Source: Musa acuminata AAA Group (Eukaryota; Streptophyta; Magnoliopsida; Zingiberales; Musaceae). Taken from it: 64,000 nt of DNA. Location of the stretch: positions 9,678,501 through 9,742,500 of the forward strand of contig NC_088357.1 in assembly GCF_036884655.1 (NCBI RefSeq), read 5' to 3'. Made by a program: the position numbers and the translations under genes. The notes beneath the pieces were generated by a model that ran no database searches, was not told the origin of the DNA, and saw only the letters and a program-made list of their open reading frames with translations. This document shows positions 25,341 through 36,289 of the stretch, piece after piece. Each line of letters starts with the position of its first letter. The first letter of the stretch is position 1.

Positions 25341-26673
25341 TCGCAAGAAGGCAAAATCTAATCAAAAATCAAGAAATAGTTACAGTTTGACATGAAACCT
25401 TGGTGCATCTTAGTCCAAAGTTTTATATTTTCAAGGTCAAAACAATTGATTTTATTTATCAAGAGTACACCTTAAAATCAAATCGAAGATACATTAGCAT
25501 AATGTCTGCGAACCATGCACATTGAGATAAGTCCCTTACACTACTATTGGAACATAGGCTGTAGTTTGAGCAGATAGATAGATGATACATAAATTCAAGT
25601 TCAGATAAACAAGAAATGGTTGGCTGTGGAGGACAGTAAAAACCTTCTCCAAAGTTTAGTATATGATCAAAGATAAAAGTCTATTGATAGAGGATAAAAT
25701 GTTGGGTAAGCTATTGTAGCTGAGATGCTCAAATGTAATACAACCTAAAGATTAAAGACTCTAGTTCATTAAATATTAATTTGCGATATAGAAAAAGAGA
25801 ATAGAGCATTGGAATCGGGAGAAGTTATGAAGAAAATTCTATGCAGCCTCAAAATTTATTATAGATAAAAATAGATGAGATTCCTATTGATTTAATTATG
25901 AAACGAAAATTGAATTCCTACTTTGAAATGTGTAAAAGATAAAAATAGAAAATTGAATTCCTACTTTGAAATGTGTAAAGGAGACATGGTCTCTTTTGCT
26001 CGTGTCTTTTAAAAGTTTTTTTTTTATCTTAACCTTTGTTATATCTTATCGTTTCTATTTTTCATTATCTGACAAACATACCAAGCTATTCTCCTTGAGT
26101 CATGATGGACAATGATATCATGATATGAGTCTGCCTATATAGTTATAAATGCCTATATAGTTATAAACACTAACAGCTGAGTAGAGTACTAAATAGTCAT
26201 TGTGGCTATCTATTTTTTGTTTCATTGTGACTATCTATTTTTTGTTATAACAAGTTTTGATTCTGTTGCTCATTCTCGGTCATATGTTTTATGCTAGAGA
26301 AATTAGCGATTAAGGTTTATGATTATTATATAACATGATAAATGCTTAATTTGATGAATCTAGAAAACAGAATTCATGATTAATTAGTAAAAAAATATAT
26401 ATTAAAAAAATCCTTTTTTATTTAATTTCTCACTCCATAAGTCACAGATATATATTGTTACAATCACACACATTGAGAGTCAAAGTTAAAACTCACTTTT
26501 TATTAGTAAAGAAACATGATAGTTTATCAAAATACTTAACACTAGGAAGAATAAATATAATTCAGTTTTATCTTTCTAGTGATATTAATATTTTGGTTTA
26601 CCATTCCAATAAGAAAAAATTCAGCAAAGTGAAACAACATCATATTTCATCCAGATAGAAACACTAAAAAAAC

Positions 26674-29541
26674 TTAAGCATCATCATGTCCTAGCAGCGC
26701 AGTGAGCATTGCTTTGTAGTCTCCCGAAGTGTCACCCTTGATCGCTTGTTTAAGTGACACACTGTTCCTTTTGTAGTAGGCTGTCTCTATCGCCTTCAGA
26801 TCAACCTCCGCACGAGTAGTAATTATTCGAGTAAGAGAATTCTCATCAGTTCCTAAACCTTTTATAGCCAATCGGATTACCTTCTCCAAGTATCTCTCTG
26901 GACAGAATGTGCAACGTATGATCGCCCTTAATGCAGCGAGGAACTCGTTTTTAGGATCAGATTTTAAATCCTGTCAGAAAACTAAATCTAATCAAATATT
27001 AAGAAACAATTGCAGTATGACATGAAGCCTTAATGCATATTAGTCTAAAGTTCCATATTTTTAAGATTAAAATGATTAATTTTATTTATCAAAAGTACAC
27101 GTTAAAATTAAATTGAAGATGCATAGTATATTGTCTACCAATCATGCATATTAAGATAAGTCATTTACACTACTATTAGAATATAAGTTGTATTAGTTTG
27201 AGCACATAAATAGATGAAATATAAATTCAAGTTCAGATTGATAAGAAATAATTGGAAGATAGTAAAAAACCTACTCCATGATATATTATCAAATATTATA
27301 TAGAGGATAAGATGTTGGACAAGCTATTTTAACTGAGATGCTCAAATGCAACAGAACCTAAAGATTACATACTCTAGTTTTTAAAATATCAATTTTTAAT
27401 ATAGAAATATAGAACAAAGTATTGGAACCCAGAAAATTTCACCATGATGAAAAATATAAACACCCAAATATCAAATAAGTTATTTAGTAGAAAAAATCAT
27501 GATTCATGATGAAAGGCCATTACAATAACATTAAAATTTTTAAAAAATTTTTAAAAGCAAATGGTGGTAAGATTATACAACAAAAAATCGATGAATCAAA
27601 GGCTTGAACCTTTTGGACAATAAAACATTACTATAATACAAACATCTCACCAATCAGTATTCAAAGTCAACAAAGATATTGTGTAGCACAACTACTACAT
27701 AAAACTGAAACTATTAAACGTTATCAACGATATAGAAAAAATTCAAACACCTAATAAAGTTACTGTAACAAAAATTACTACTATGATGAAGTTTATACCT
27801 TGTTAATTGGTTTACCATACTCATTTTTGTAATGGTTTATTGTTGCAATCAACTGAGCTTTGCTTCTTGTAGTGAAAATCCTAATGAGTTCTTCATGGTT
27901 GTAAGCCTTCTCAGTGATCTTTTCATGCAGCATCTTAGCCTCTGATTTTACCAATTTTCCACTCACCACTATTCCCTCATAGCGGTATGAGCTTACAAGT
28001 GGCACCAAAAGCTGAAATACACAAATTGGATTAGTAAAACAACTTGCACATAAGGCAAAAGAAAATACCCATTCTCTTTATGTTTATTTTTTGTTGATTA
28101 TAACATTGAGTTCCATAGCATTAGTCCTCTAATACGATCCCAATGTCAGACCGTAGCACCTGCTCCTTGTTGGCATAAACTTCCTCTTTATAAGAAAGAA
28201 GAAGGAAAGGGAAAGGGTGATTTCTAAAGATGGGTTGGGTTGATCAGTCTTTAAGGTCAGCTGTGCTTTTAGCGGGACTCAATTAGCAGTAGTGGAAAAT
28301 GGACAAGGGGGAACGTCTCAAAGTACACTCCTTTGTATCTCAATCCCTAATTGGCTGTTTACTGTAACGAGATCAGGTCAGGTTAGGTAGATCATGAAGT
28401 AAGCCACAAATCAGCCTCTCTCTCTCTCTCTCTCTCACAAGTGCGAGGTAGGAAGGAAGAAAAGAAAATGATACAAGTACTTCTCGGTTGCAAGCATTAC
28501 AATATCTACAAATAGACAACTAAAAATATGTGATGGAGTCAATAAGCTAATTCCTGTAGATAGACATTTGCCACTTGCCACATCGTAGACTTCTGACACA
28601 TTTTGGTAGGATCGGACTTTTACAACCTTAGTTAAACTTAATTAATTATCAGAAATTAAAATATGAAGGGTTGGAATCACAGAAACAACACCTATATACG
28701 AGTAACACAAATCAGTAAAAAGAGATTCAAGATCCGATCCTTTCACCATTAAGCAAAGAACACGAAGCAAACATCGGCTCTTATATCATGAAGAAATATT
28801 ATCATCAAACAATAAATCAATACCTTACGGAAATCTCCGGTGGTATGCTTGGCCACATCCTCCTCGAGGGATCGCTTGTACCGCAGATGGTAGGCTCGCC
28901 TCACATCAAAGAGTTCGCCGGAGTTCCTCGTGCACGCGATCTCGATCAGCACGCGGTTGCTCGGATTCCATCCCCGCAGCGCTTCGTTTGCCAGCTGGGC
29001 GTCCCGATCCGCCGGATCCAGCGTCCACAGCAGCACCGCCCTCTGTTTCGACCCAAAATAAATAAAAAAGCACATAAATTCTCAAACAGATAAGATCAAG
29101 AGGGCGATCTGTTTGGATCAAAGGGAAGAACAGAGGGACCTCGAAGTCGCCGGAGATCTCATCTTCCAGTGACTTGAGAAGCTCCTCGCCGTAGGTCTCC
29201 GCGTAGGTGGCGCGGATGGCGCGGCGCTGGGCGGCCGTGCGGTGCGCCAAGATCGAGATGATCAGGCGCTCGTTCGTGCCCCAACCTGCACAAGATGGCG
29301 ATCAAGAGAATCGGCGAGGATCGGATTGAGAGCCCCAATGGGAATGGAAAGGCAGGGGAGGCGACGCTGACGAGGAGAAAGTTAATTTAACCGGGGTACC
29401 TTGGAATGCCTTCCGCAGCTGGTCGCAGTCCTCAGCGGGGGAAGGGACGGTGGCCGGAACCTTGATTGTCGCCATGGATGAGATTTCCGGAACCTTGATT
29501 GTCGCCATGGATGAGATTTCCGGAACCTTGATGGTCGCCAT
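26674..29541 (-). CDS. Annexin, copy A (intact, five exons, triplicated start segment)
   Basis: Exons on minus: 29541-29400, 29285-29140, 29042-28824, 28011-27799 and 26970-26674, all with GT-AG borders and matching phases, giving 338 residues. The product has four annexin repeats, a family that binds acidic phospholipids in a calcium-dependent way at membranes. Type II calcium loops are visible in repeat 1 (GWGTNE) and repeat 4 (GLGTDE), with the expected acidic residue about 38 positions later. Repeats 2 and 3 lack clear loops, as is usual in plants. The conserved AHRT histidine in repeat 1 is present. Oddity: a 33-bp segment in exon 1 is repeated, so [11 protein letters not shown] occurs twice before the normal start, giving three in-frame ATGs at 29541, 29508 and 29475. 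Starting at the last gives the usual ~316 residues. The last exon adjoins the array of its own decayed copies. Confidence 0.88.
28415..28436. repeat. (CT)n microsatellite in annexin A intron 3
   Basis: A CT dinucleotide run. The surrounding ~90 bp are missing from the matching intron of copy B near 42,005. Confidence 0.8.
29473..29541 (-). promoter_or_regulatory. Three in-frame start codons in 33-bp direct repeats
   Basis: The start codons at 29541, 29508 and 29475 each sit in the same context (gtcgcc on the complement, G after ATG). Copy B has a single one at 43018. Scanning would favour the first, which adds 22 residues to the annexin N-terminus, the segment that usually sets partner binding. 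Confidence 0.75.
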
Positions 29542-29794
29542 GGATGAGATGTTGAGCTTCAGACGGAGCGAGAGATAATGGAGAGATGCGAAAACGAGGG
29601 AGGCATTTAAAGAAAGAGATGCTGCGGGTTTAAGGGGAAGTTCCGTTGCAGGAGAAGAGCAAGTAAACATGGTCGAGAGATGTGGCATTTTTGCATTGGT
29701 TGAGGCCTGTATCGGTTGGCGAAGAAGCACGCATGCAACGTTCTTCCATGTATGCTTCAGATAATTTACATCGGAGAATAACAATGTTAGAGCC

Positions 29795-29807
29795 AAAAAA
29801 AAAAAAA
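29795..29807 (-). terminator. Pol III oligo-T terminator of tRNA-Arg
   Basis: Thirteen consecutive A on plus (T in the transcript strand), starting 14 nt beyond the tRNA 3' end. Confidence 0.8.
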
Positions 29808-29820
29808 CAGCAAATACATT

Positions 29821-29893
29821 CGACTCCACTGGGGATCGAACCCAGAATCTCTGGTTCCGTAGACCAGCGCCTTATCCATTGGGCCATGGAGTC
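29821..29893 (-). tRNA. tRNA-Arg (anticodon ACG)
   Basis: A 73-nt cloverleaf on minus. The acceptor stem GACTCCA pairs with TGGAGTC, with discriminator G. The D arm contains TGGCCCAATGGATAAGG. The anticodon stem CTGGT/ACCAG encloses loop CTACGGA with anticodon ACG, and the T arm contains GGTTCGATCC (B box). There is no intron. A run of 13 T on the transcribed strand follows 14 nt downstream, a Pol III terminator. It lies 280 bp upstream of annexin A and has no counterpart upstream of annexin B. Confidence 0.95.
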
Positions 29894-30700
29894 ACTGTTA
29901 GGCAAGATTATAATATCTTCTAAAAATATCTTATTTATCAATTCATTGTATTATTCCCACACCAAGAGCAGCTGGAAACCACACGACCATCACTACTAAT
30001 AGACATCTCGTGTGTAAACTAAGTGGGACGCTTCAATAAGGCGTCGTTTGGGCGCTGCCTGAACCCAAGCGTTAGGTACTTCGAGCGAGCACCCAATTCA
30101 AATAAGCTAATTGAATTAAACTTTTAAGTTTGGTTACATTCAATAACACGGTTTCTTACTCCTGTGTGGCCCCGAGCCAACCCTAGCACTGCTTCTCCCA
30201 CCGTCGACGATAATTTCTACAACTCCCACCATCGTAGATGCAACAGACTAAGCCTTCCTCTATCGCTGATAGAGGGGTCCAACGACTTAATAAGAGCCTG
30301 TAGCTTCATTCAATCGTCGCTCTGTGTGCAAGTTCTTTTACTATTGAGGGAGAGGACAGTAGGTTTCTTTGCCATCGATGAATACAATTTGGAGCTTCTG
30401 TTATTGTCGTTGTTATTGTCCGTAACTTTCATCATTATCATTGCTATCGTTCGCAACAGTATCACAGATATCTTAAACTAATCCTCCACTACTGCCGTTG
30501 CCAACTTCTCATCACAGGTGCTATTATTTTTCATCAATTTTCATTCTCGGTGACCTTTTTATCCTCCTCTTAACAATACTTTTCTCTCCCTCTAACTATT
30601 ATTAACAATAAATATTATATTATTAACAATATATTTTTAATTTAATATCATATTTTTATTTAAATAATTATATTTTTATTTAAATTATATTTTTTATATT
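29894..30700. other. Intergenic segment specific to copy A
   Basis: This stretch replaces the different sequence found at 43,215-43,515 in copy B. A 105-codon ORF at 30,164-30,481 has no recognisable domain. The last 100 bp are very AT-rich. I see no supported gene. Confidence 0.5.
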
Positions 30701-30829
30701 TTAATATTTCAGAACATCTTGTTTCACTCGGACAAATGCATAGGCGAATGCCTAGCAACCTTGACGTCTAATATTTTTTAAATCACTTTTGCATGCACAT
30801 TCTAAGAATACAAATAAAAAAAAAGGTCT

Positions 30830-31208
30830 ACTGTAGACTTGAGTTTCATTACCATTTAACTTAGACTAACAAAAAAAAGTTCCATTACTGATGTATAATC
30901 CTATAGCAACTTAAGTACTGGAATGAAACTCAAAGGTGTAAACAATCAAAAGGTGTATAATCTGTAATAGGACATATGGAATACAATTACCAGATCAATT
31001 GTCTTTGCATGAGTTTCATTACCAGACTCACTCACATTCACTTGAGATAACAAATAAAGTTCCATAACTGATGTATAATCCTATAAGTACTTATATTTAA
31101 AGAAATTACAGAAAAAATATTAAAGAGTAAACAATCAAAGGTGTATAATCTTGTAATAGAACACATGGAATACAATTATCAGATCAATTGTCTTTGCTTG
31201 AGTTTCAT
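30830..31208. repeat. Tandem duplication (~190 bp) downstream of ROCK1, copy A
   Basis: Two successive copies of a segment containing gagtttcattaccag, gttccataactgatgtataa and gatcaattgtctttgc. The same pair exists in copy B at 43,650-44,045, so it predates the segmental duplication. Confidence 0.75.
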
Positions 31209-33450
31209 GTTTCGGTTGTATCAGAATGTCCATTGGTACAAGATATTGTTAGCAGAATGAGAGCATGGCAACGACACCCTGCTCTCTGAAATCAGAATGA
31301 CTTTGTGCTTAAACCTCCTTCTTTCTTGCAACATATGGATATTTCTGGTATATGACGATGCTGCTGATGACAAGAGGTAATGCCGCAAGGCAATACACGG
31401 AGGGTGGTTTCCCATCGAAAAGAAACTGCAACATTGCAGTTACGAGCTTGTCACCGTAGACGGAACAAAACAAAATTGCTTTTGTTCATTTATCTATAAT
31501 CTCCACTTGCCTATCTGACACCTCCAGCATGAGCAGTGACAAGACCGACAAGAATCCCTCCGACAGCATTCAGTACAACTGGTATCTGTGGAAGAACCCG
31601 ACTACCAATATAAAGCTAGATGGAAAAAGAAAAGATTATGCTCCCATATCATGCATTGCCTATGCACCTTAAATAAATGTAATAAGTAGGCCAATACAAG
31701 TTACCAGTACGACAGTTAAGCATTTGATATAATGTAATGTTAGATTGTCTAATATCCACTACAATCTGAAAACATGTAGCAAACAACAAGATCCTCCCAT
31801 AATTCAGCAAAAAGAGAAACATCCATGTATGATTAAACAGGATTCCCTGAAGCATGGTTACCAGGGAAAACGGATAGGGTATGCTGACCACCCAAAGACA
31901 TTATACTATCCTACAAAACCATTGCTATTTGCTGACCAACAAGAACTATAAATGACTCCTTGAAGCACAGCTCTTCGCTAAACTAAATGCCAATTAGGAG
32001 CAGCAATGACAGAATGAAGTTTTAGACAAAAACAAAAGCTATAACCAGAAGCACTTTATAGAAAAGATGGATTGTATAATATGAAATTACTACATGGCAA
32101 TGCATCTAAGAGTTGATACTTGAAATAATAGACTTGTGTTATTACTGCAGCAAGACAATTTGGTTACTTTCTTTGAAAATTAAGATCACAATACTACTAC
32201 TAATTCCTTTTACAGTGAACTCATCAGATTTTCTCACGGGAAGACAACCAAACACCCCTGACTGCTTGACTTTCCAGAAATAGAGATTCTCTTTGTTCAA
32301 TTTATTAGACTTAATGAGAAACTCTGAAGATATGCAAACATGTAGGTGGCATTATGAAAAAAGAGAGGTGACAATTAGTCGTTCATTGATTCCCAAGTCC
32401 CAACTGAGGTCCAATGCCTGTTTATTCCAATCAATTGGTTCTTTAGTATAACCCTCTGAACCACTAGCTTGATTAGAAATGTATGAACAAATTGATCCAC
32501 AAAATTTTAAAATACCCCAATGTGCTCCATAATCTCTTATGACAGATACAACCAGAACCAGAAAACTAATTGTATCATTTGGTTACAAGTCCTAACAGCT
32601 TCACATTAGCATGTTAGAAGAAAATACCCTAAGCTATGATAAACCCAAATATCCACATCTTCAGACTGCCAACACTGGTTTAAGATTGCCACATGAAAGT
32701 ACACCAGTCCATCTATGACTACAAAGAGATACAGTAAATGAAAATCAAATAAATATTCAAAGCTAGCATGCAATAAAATGTCCTTAAAATTCATTTTGTG
32801 GAGTCCATTTTGTCACAGAAAAGCAATTGAAGTTTAATGCTACAAACATCATGACAAAGAATAAGAGAGTTTGCCTCTATTGTCATTACTAGGTATATTT
32901 TAAAGATGAGTAAGAATGGTGAGAAAAGTAGAATTACTAGAGTCTACACGGTCCAACCATGAAAGAATCCGTATTTTCGTATTGCCTCTCCATCAGGTGA
33001 CTTGTAAGTACTTGCCAGCAATCATAAACTACCAACAAATGACATTTCTACAGTCATTATATATGATGTGTGCTTCTTCACCTGCAAAAGAAGCAAACTA
33101 GGAAGCTCAAGGACAATGTTAGGAAGACTATTTGATTGGGAACTAAAGTGCTATATAACTGACCTGAGAGGCCCATTGGCGCAAAGAAGAAGCCGAAGCG
33201 GAAAGAACAGAAGCAATCATAACAGGAATAATTCCATATAGCAAAACCTGATCAGACTTACTACTAGCGGAAGATTTGCCAGAACTCTCACCAAGACTCA
33301 AGAGAATGGCAGCAACGATCAATAAGGTAAGAGCCCCAATTTGCTTAGGTGATTGCTTCTGCCTGCAAGTTGCAACCAGAAAGATTTAGATTATAGAATT
33401 TATTGGGTTCTCTCATCAAATGACCACTGCTGCCTGTAAATTACAGCAAC

Positions 33451-33547
33451 AAAAGATTTAGGACAAAGAATTTAATGGGTTCTCTAATATAAAAAAACCT
33501 GACTATTTGGTTTTTTATATTAGAGAACCCATTAAATTCTTTGTCCT
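33451..33547. repeat. Near-perfect 48-bp inverted repeat (foldback)
   Basis: The arm aaaagatttaggacaaagaa... (33,451-33,499) is followed, after a spacer of about 8 bp, by its reverse complement (33,499-33,546). The only difference is the length of one A/T run (7 versus 6). The left arm is normal ROCK1 intron sequence also found in copy B near 47,330; the right arm marks the start of the retroelement-derived DNA. Confidence 0.9.
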
Positions 33548-33559
33548 AAATCTTTTGAT

Positions 33560-35000
33560 CATCGGTTGATCGGGAGCTTCTATTCGGGAGTTGGACTGGT
33601 TGAGCGACTAACTCAGGGGCTGGGCTGGCTGAGCAACACTATTCCGGCACTGGAGTGGCCGAGCTACACTACTTGGGCGCAAGACTGGTCGAGACATGAC
33701 TCGGACATTGGACTAGCCGCGAGGCGTGGCTCAGGCATCGAACTGGTCGCAAGACGTGGTTTAGGCATTGGATTGGCTGAGGCAAGACTCAGATATTGGA
33801 TTGGCCGTGAGGATTATCTCGGGTACTAGATTGGCTGAGAAGTGACTCGGACATTGGACTAGCCGCGAGGCATGGCTCGGGCACTGGACTGGCCTCGAGG
33901 CATGGCTCGGGCATTTGATTGGTCAAGATGTGACTCGAACAATGGACTGGTCATGAGGCATCACTCAAGCATTGGACTAGCCAAGGCATGTCTCGAACAT
34001 TGGACTGGCCATGAGGCATGGCTTGGGCATTTGATTGGTTGAGATGTGACTCGAACATTGGACTGGCCATGAGGCATGGCTCGGGCATTGGACTGTTCGA
34101 GACATGACTCAGACATTGGATTGGTTGCGAGGCATGGCTTGAGCATTGGACTAGCTGCAAGGCGTGGCTCGGACGTTGGACTAGCCGAGATGTAACTCGA
34201 ACATTAGACTAGCCATGAGGCGTGGCTCGGGCATTGGAATGGCCGCAAGGCGTGGCTCGGGCGTTAGACTAGCTAAGATGTGACTCGGACATCAGATTGG
34301 TTGCGAGGCATAGATAGGGCATTGGACTGGCCGAGATGCGACTTGAACATTATATTAGCTGCAAGGCGTGGCTTGGGCATTGGACTGGCTACGAGGCATG
34401 GCTCGAGCACTGTTTGGCCGAGGTGCATGTCTCGGGCACTATTTGACCGAGTGTACAACTCGGGCACTGTTGGGCAGAGGTGCACCACTCGGATACTATT
34501 TGGCTGAGGTGTACAACTTAAGCATTATTTGGCCGAGGTGCATCATTCAGGCACTGTTTGGTCGAGGAGCACCATTCGAGCACTATTTGGCCAAGGTGCA
34601 CCATTCAGGCACTGTTTGGCCAAGGTGCACAACTCAGGTACTATTTGGCCAAGGTGCACCTCTCGGACACTGTTTGGCCGAGGTGCACCATTCAAGCACT
34701 GTTTGGTCGAGGTGCACCATTCAGGCACTGTTTGGCCGAGGTGCACCACTTGGACACTATTTGGTCGAGATGCATGACTCATGCATTGTTTGGCTAAGGT
34801 GCACCATTTGAGCACTGTTTGGCTGAAGTGTACAACTCAAGCATTGTTTGGCCGAGGTGCACAACTCGAGCAATGTTTGGCCGAGGTGCACCATTTAGGT
34901 GTTGTTTGGCCAAGGTGCACAACTCGAGCATTGTTTGGTCAAGGTGCACCATTTGGGCGTTGTTTGGCCGAGGTGCACAATTTGGGCACATGCTCCGCTG
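33560..35000. repeat. Minisatellite of ~30-bp units, two subfamilies
   Basis: Units of about 30 bp run without spacers. The left subfamily (33,600-34,400) reads about ggcattggactggccgagat then gtgactcgg. The right one (34,400-34,990) reads about ggcactgtttggccgaggtg then caccattcg. Both share the ggc-act-ggcc-gag frame, so they come from one ancestral unit. There are roughly 45-48 units in total. Because 30 is a multiple of 3, long ORFs appear in several frames on both strands; I treat them as by-products. Confidence 0.9.
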
Positions 35001-35089
35001 TAGTAAGCCTTTTTTTTTTTATTTGCACACCTTGGGCTCATCTTCTTTTGGCCTTGCCATGGCGGGCCTTCTTCTTTCCCCGATCTACT

Positions 35090-35960
35090 CACATGGGTAG
35101 TTCCTGGCAAGGCCTCTTGTGCGACTCCTCGTGCTCTTCTGCCACTAGTGCCTCTGCAGCAACATACTATTTGGCCCGCTGGGGCATCTAGGGAATGGTC
35201 ACTGGTGGTCTCTCGACTAACGACCAAAAGAACCTTGAAGGTCGTAGGCCCATCAAGAACGTTTATATAACCAAAGAGGGGTGGGCATCTGGGACACCTC
35301 GAATCTTAGTAGCGAAGCGGGCGGTGAAGAGGGATTCATCCTCCTTCTGCCTTAGCCCAAGGAGCATGGCTGCGGATGGTTTAAGTCGCATGCTGGCTAA
35401 GAAGTGAAGCTCGAGTTCCCTTGCAAGCTGATCAAAAGACAAAATTGAGGATAGCCTCATTCGGTTGTACCACATCTGAACTATGCCTCGGAGGGTGGTA
35501 GGAAGGCGTTGAAAGTGCCATATAGGGCCATATGGGCTCAGAAAGTGGTGACGTGCTCTACTAGATTGGAGCCACCATCATTGGCCTCCAGTGTCAAAAG
35601 GCAAAAGTTGAGGGGGATAGGCTTGTCCTGAATTTCTTGGGCAAAGGAGAACTCCACCGAGGTACTTTCCCCAAGCTCCTCCTTGGATTTATAGAATTCC
35701 CTTTAAACCTCGTCCAAGCATCCATTCACCAACCACAACTAGGCCCGGAACGAATTGGATGATAGGGTGTTGGCTTCGGGGAAGGTCGAGGTAGCGCGTC
35801 TGGGCACAGGGACGTTGTGCTTTGCCATTGGCCTTGGGTGACCCGATCGCTCCCCGGTTGGGGGGTGGGCATCTGGAGCCAGATGTGGCCGGTCGACTAG
35901 GGTGGCAATGTGAGGTGTAGGGATGAGCATAGGTTGGATCACATGCGACAATCGTGGGGG
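35090..35960 (-). pseudogene. Retrotransposon gag, decayed
   Basis: The minus frame 35,475-35,263 gives [20 protein letters not shown] then [13 protein letters not shown] and PDAHPSLVI, the typical plant Ty3/gypsy gag core. The frame continues past a TAA with TFLMGLRPSRFFWSLVERPP, a TAG, and then another TAG before YVAAEA, so at least three stops interrupt it. An upstream proline-rich piece lies at 35,951-35,739. No functional protein is expected. Confidence 0.8.
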
Positions 35961-36289
35961 GAGAACTATCTGTTGAGCTAACTAGGGTACGAGGGGTGCG
36001 ATGGACTGCATCATCCCAGTTAACGCTTGCACCTGGTGGGTGAGGTTGAGGAATGCTTCGACTGAGACAGTAGGCTGCCCCATGATGGCCCCGGGAGGTG
36101 ACATCCTAGGATTATTGAAACGTTGCTAATAGCAGCTCGAGGTTGCGGTCGAGGTATTCCTTTCTAGGCTCGGAGAAAGTGGGAGTTGCCCTCCAAACTC
36201 GAAGGTCAGGTGAGTCGGGGGTGGCTCTTCTCTGGGGTGCTCGGTTGGGGGCGCTCTTGTGGCATTGGGCCCTCATTCTAGTGCCAAAA

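Larger units (their letters stand above)
3396..26460 (-). repeat. Tandem array of annexin terminal-exon units (about 12 degenerate copies)
   Basis: Landmark phrases recur across 23 kb in the same order. They are a 3'-flank segment (cacacattgagagttagg), an annexin last-exon copy on minus, an intron 4 segment (caattgattttatttatcaa), a spacer (gatcgaatggttcgatttgg) and a unit end (aaccctacataaaaaa). The 3'-flank landmark falls near 4,535, 6,463, 8,330, 10,203, 12,862, 14,575, 15,618, 16,752, 17,932, 19,672, 21,562 and 24,835, then at 26,467 beside the intact gene. Full units are about 1.87-1.93 kb; shorter ones of 1.0-1.2 kb are internally deleted. The stretch 12,060-12,860 is a unit without its exon, and 3,396-4,500 is a partial leading unit. 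Copy B of the segmental duplication has none of these units. The array presumably grew by unequal exchange or replication-based duplication. Confidence 0.85.

Noticed and set aside
4542..26658. A plus-strand ORF of 60-85 codons (…VRTHFLLVKK…IIQFYLS…) that recurs in many array units (4,542; 6,348; 10,252; 15,683; 17,916; 19,689; 21,545; 26,455).
   Set aside because: It is antisense to the annexin 3' flank, its start and end vary between units, and similarity is explained by descent from one unit. No domain is recognisable.
29302..29941. ORFs of 175, 105 and 103 codons overlapping annexin A exon 1 and the tRNA.
   Set aside because: They run through the exon 1 repeats, promoter and tRNA gene in other frames; no protein family fits.
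30164..30481. 105-codon plus ORF between the tRNA and ROCK1A.
   Set aside because: Low-complexity Leu/Ser/Ile-rich end, no family resemblance, no counterpart in copy B.
33560..35000. CRISPR-like look of regularly spaced ~30-bp repeats.
   Set aside because: Units abut without unique spacers, vary in sequence and lie inside a retroelement in plant DNA.
34368..35191. Long ORFs with repeats such as GRGAPFGHCLAEVHH on both strands.
   Set aside because: They are an automatic result of a 30-bp repeat (divisible by 3) without stops in several frames.
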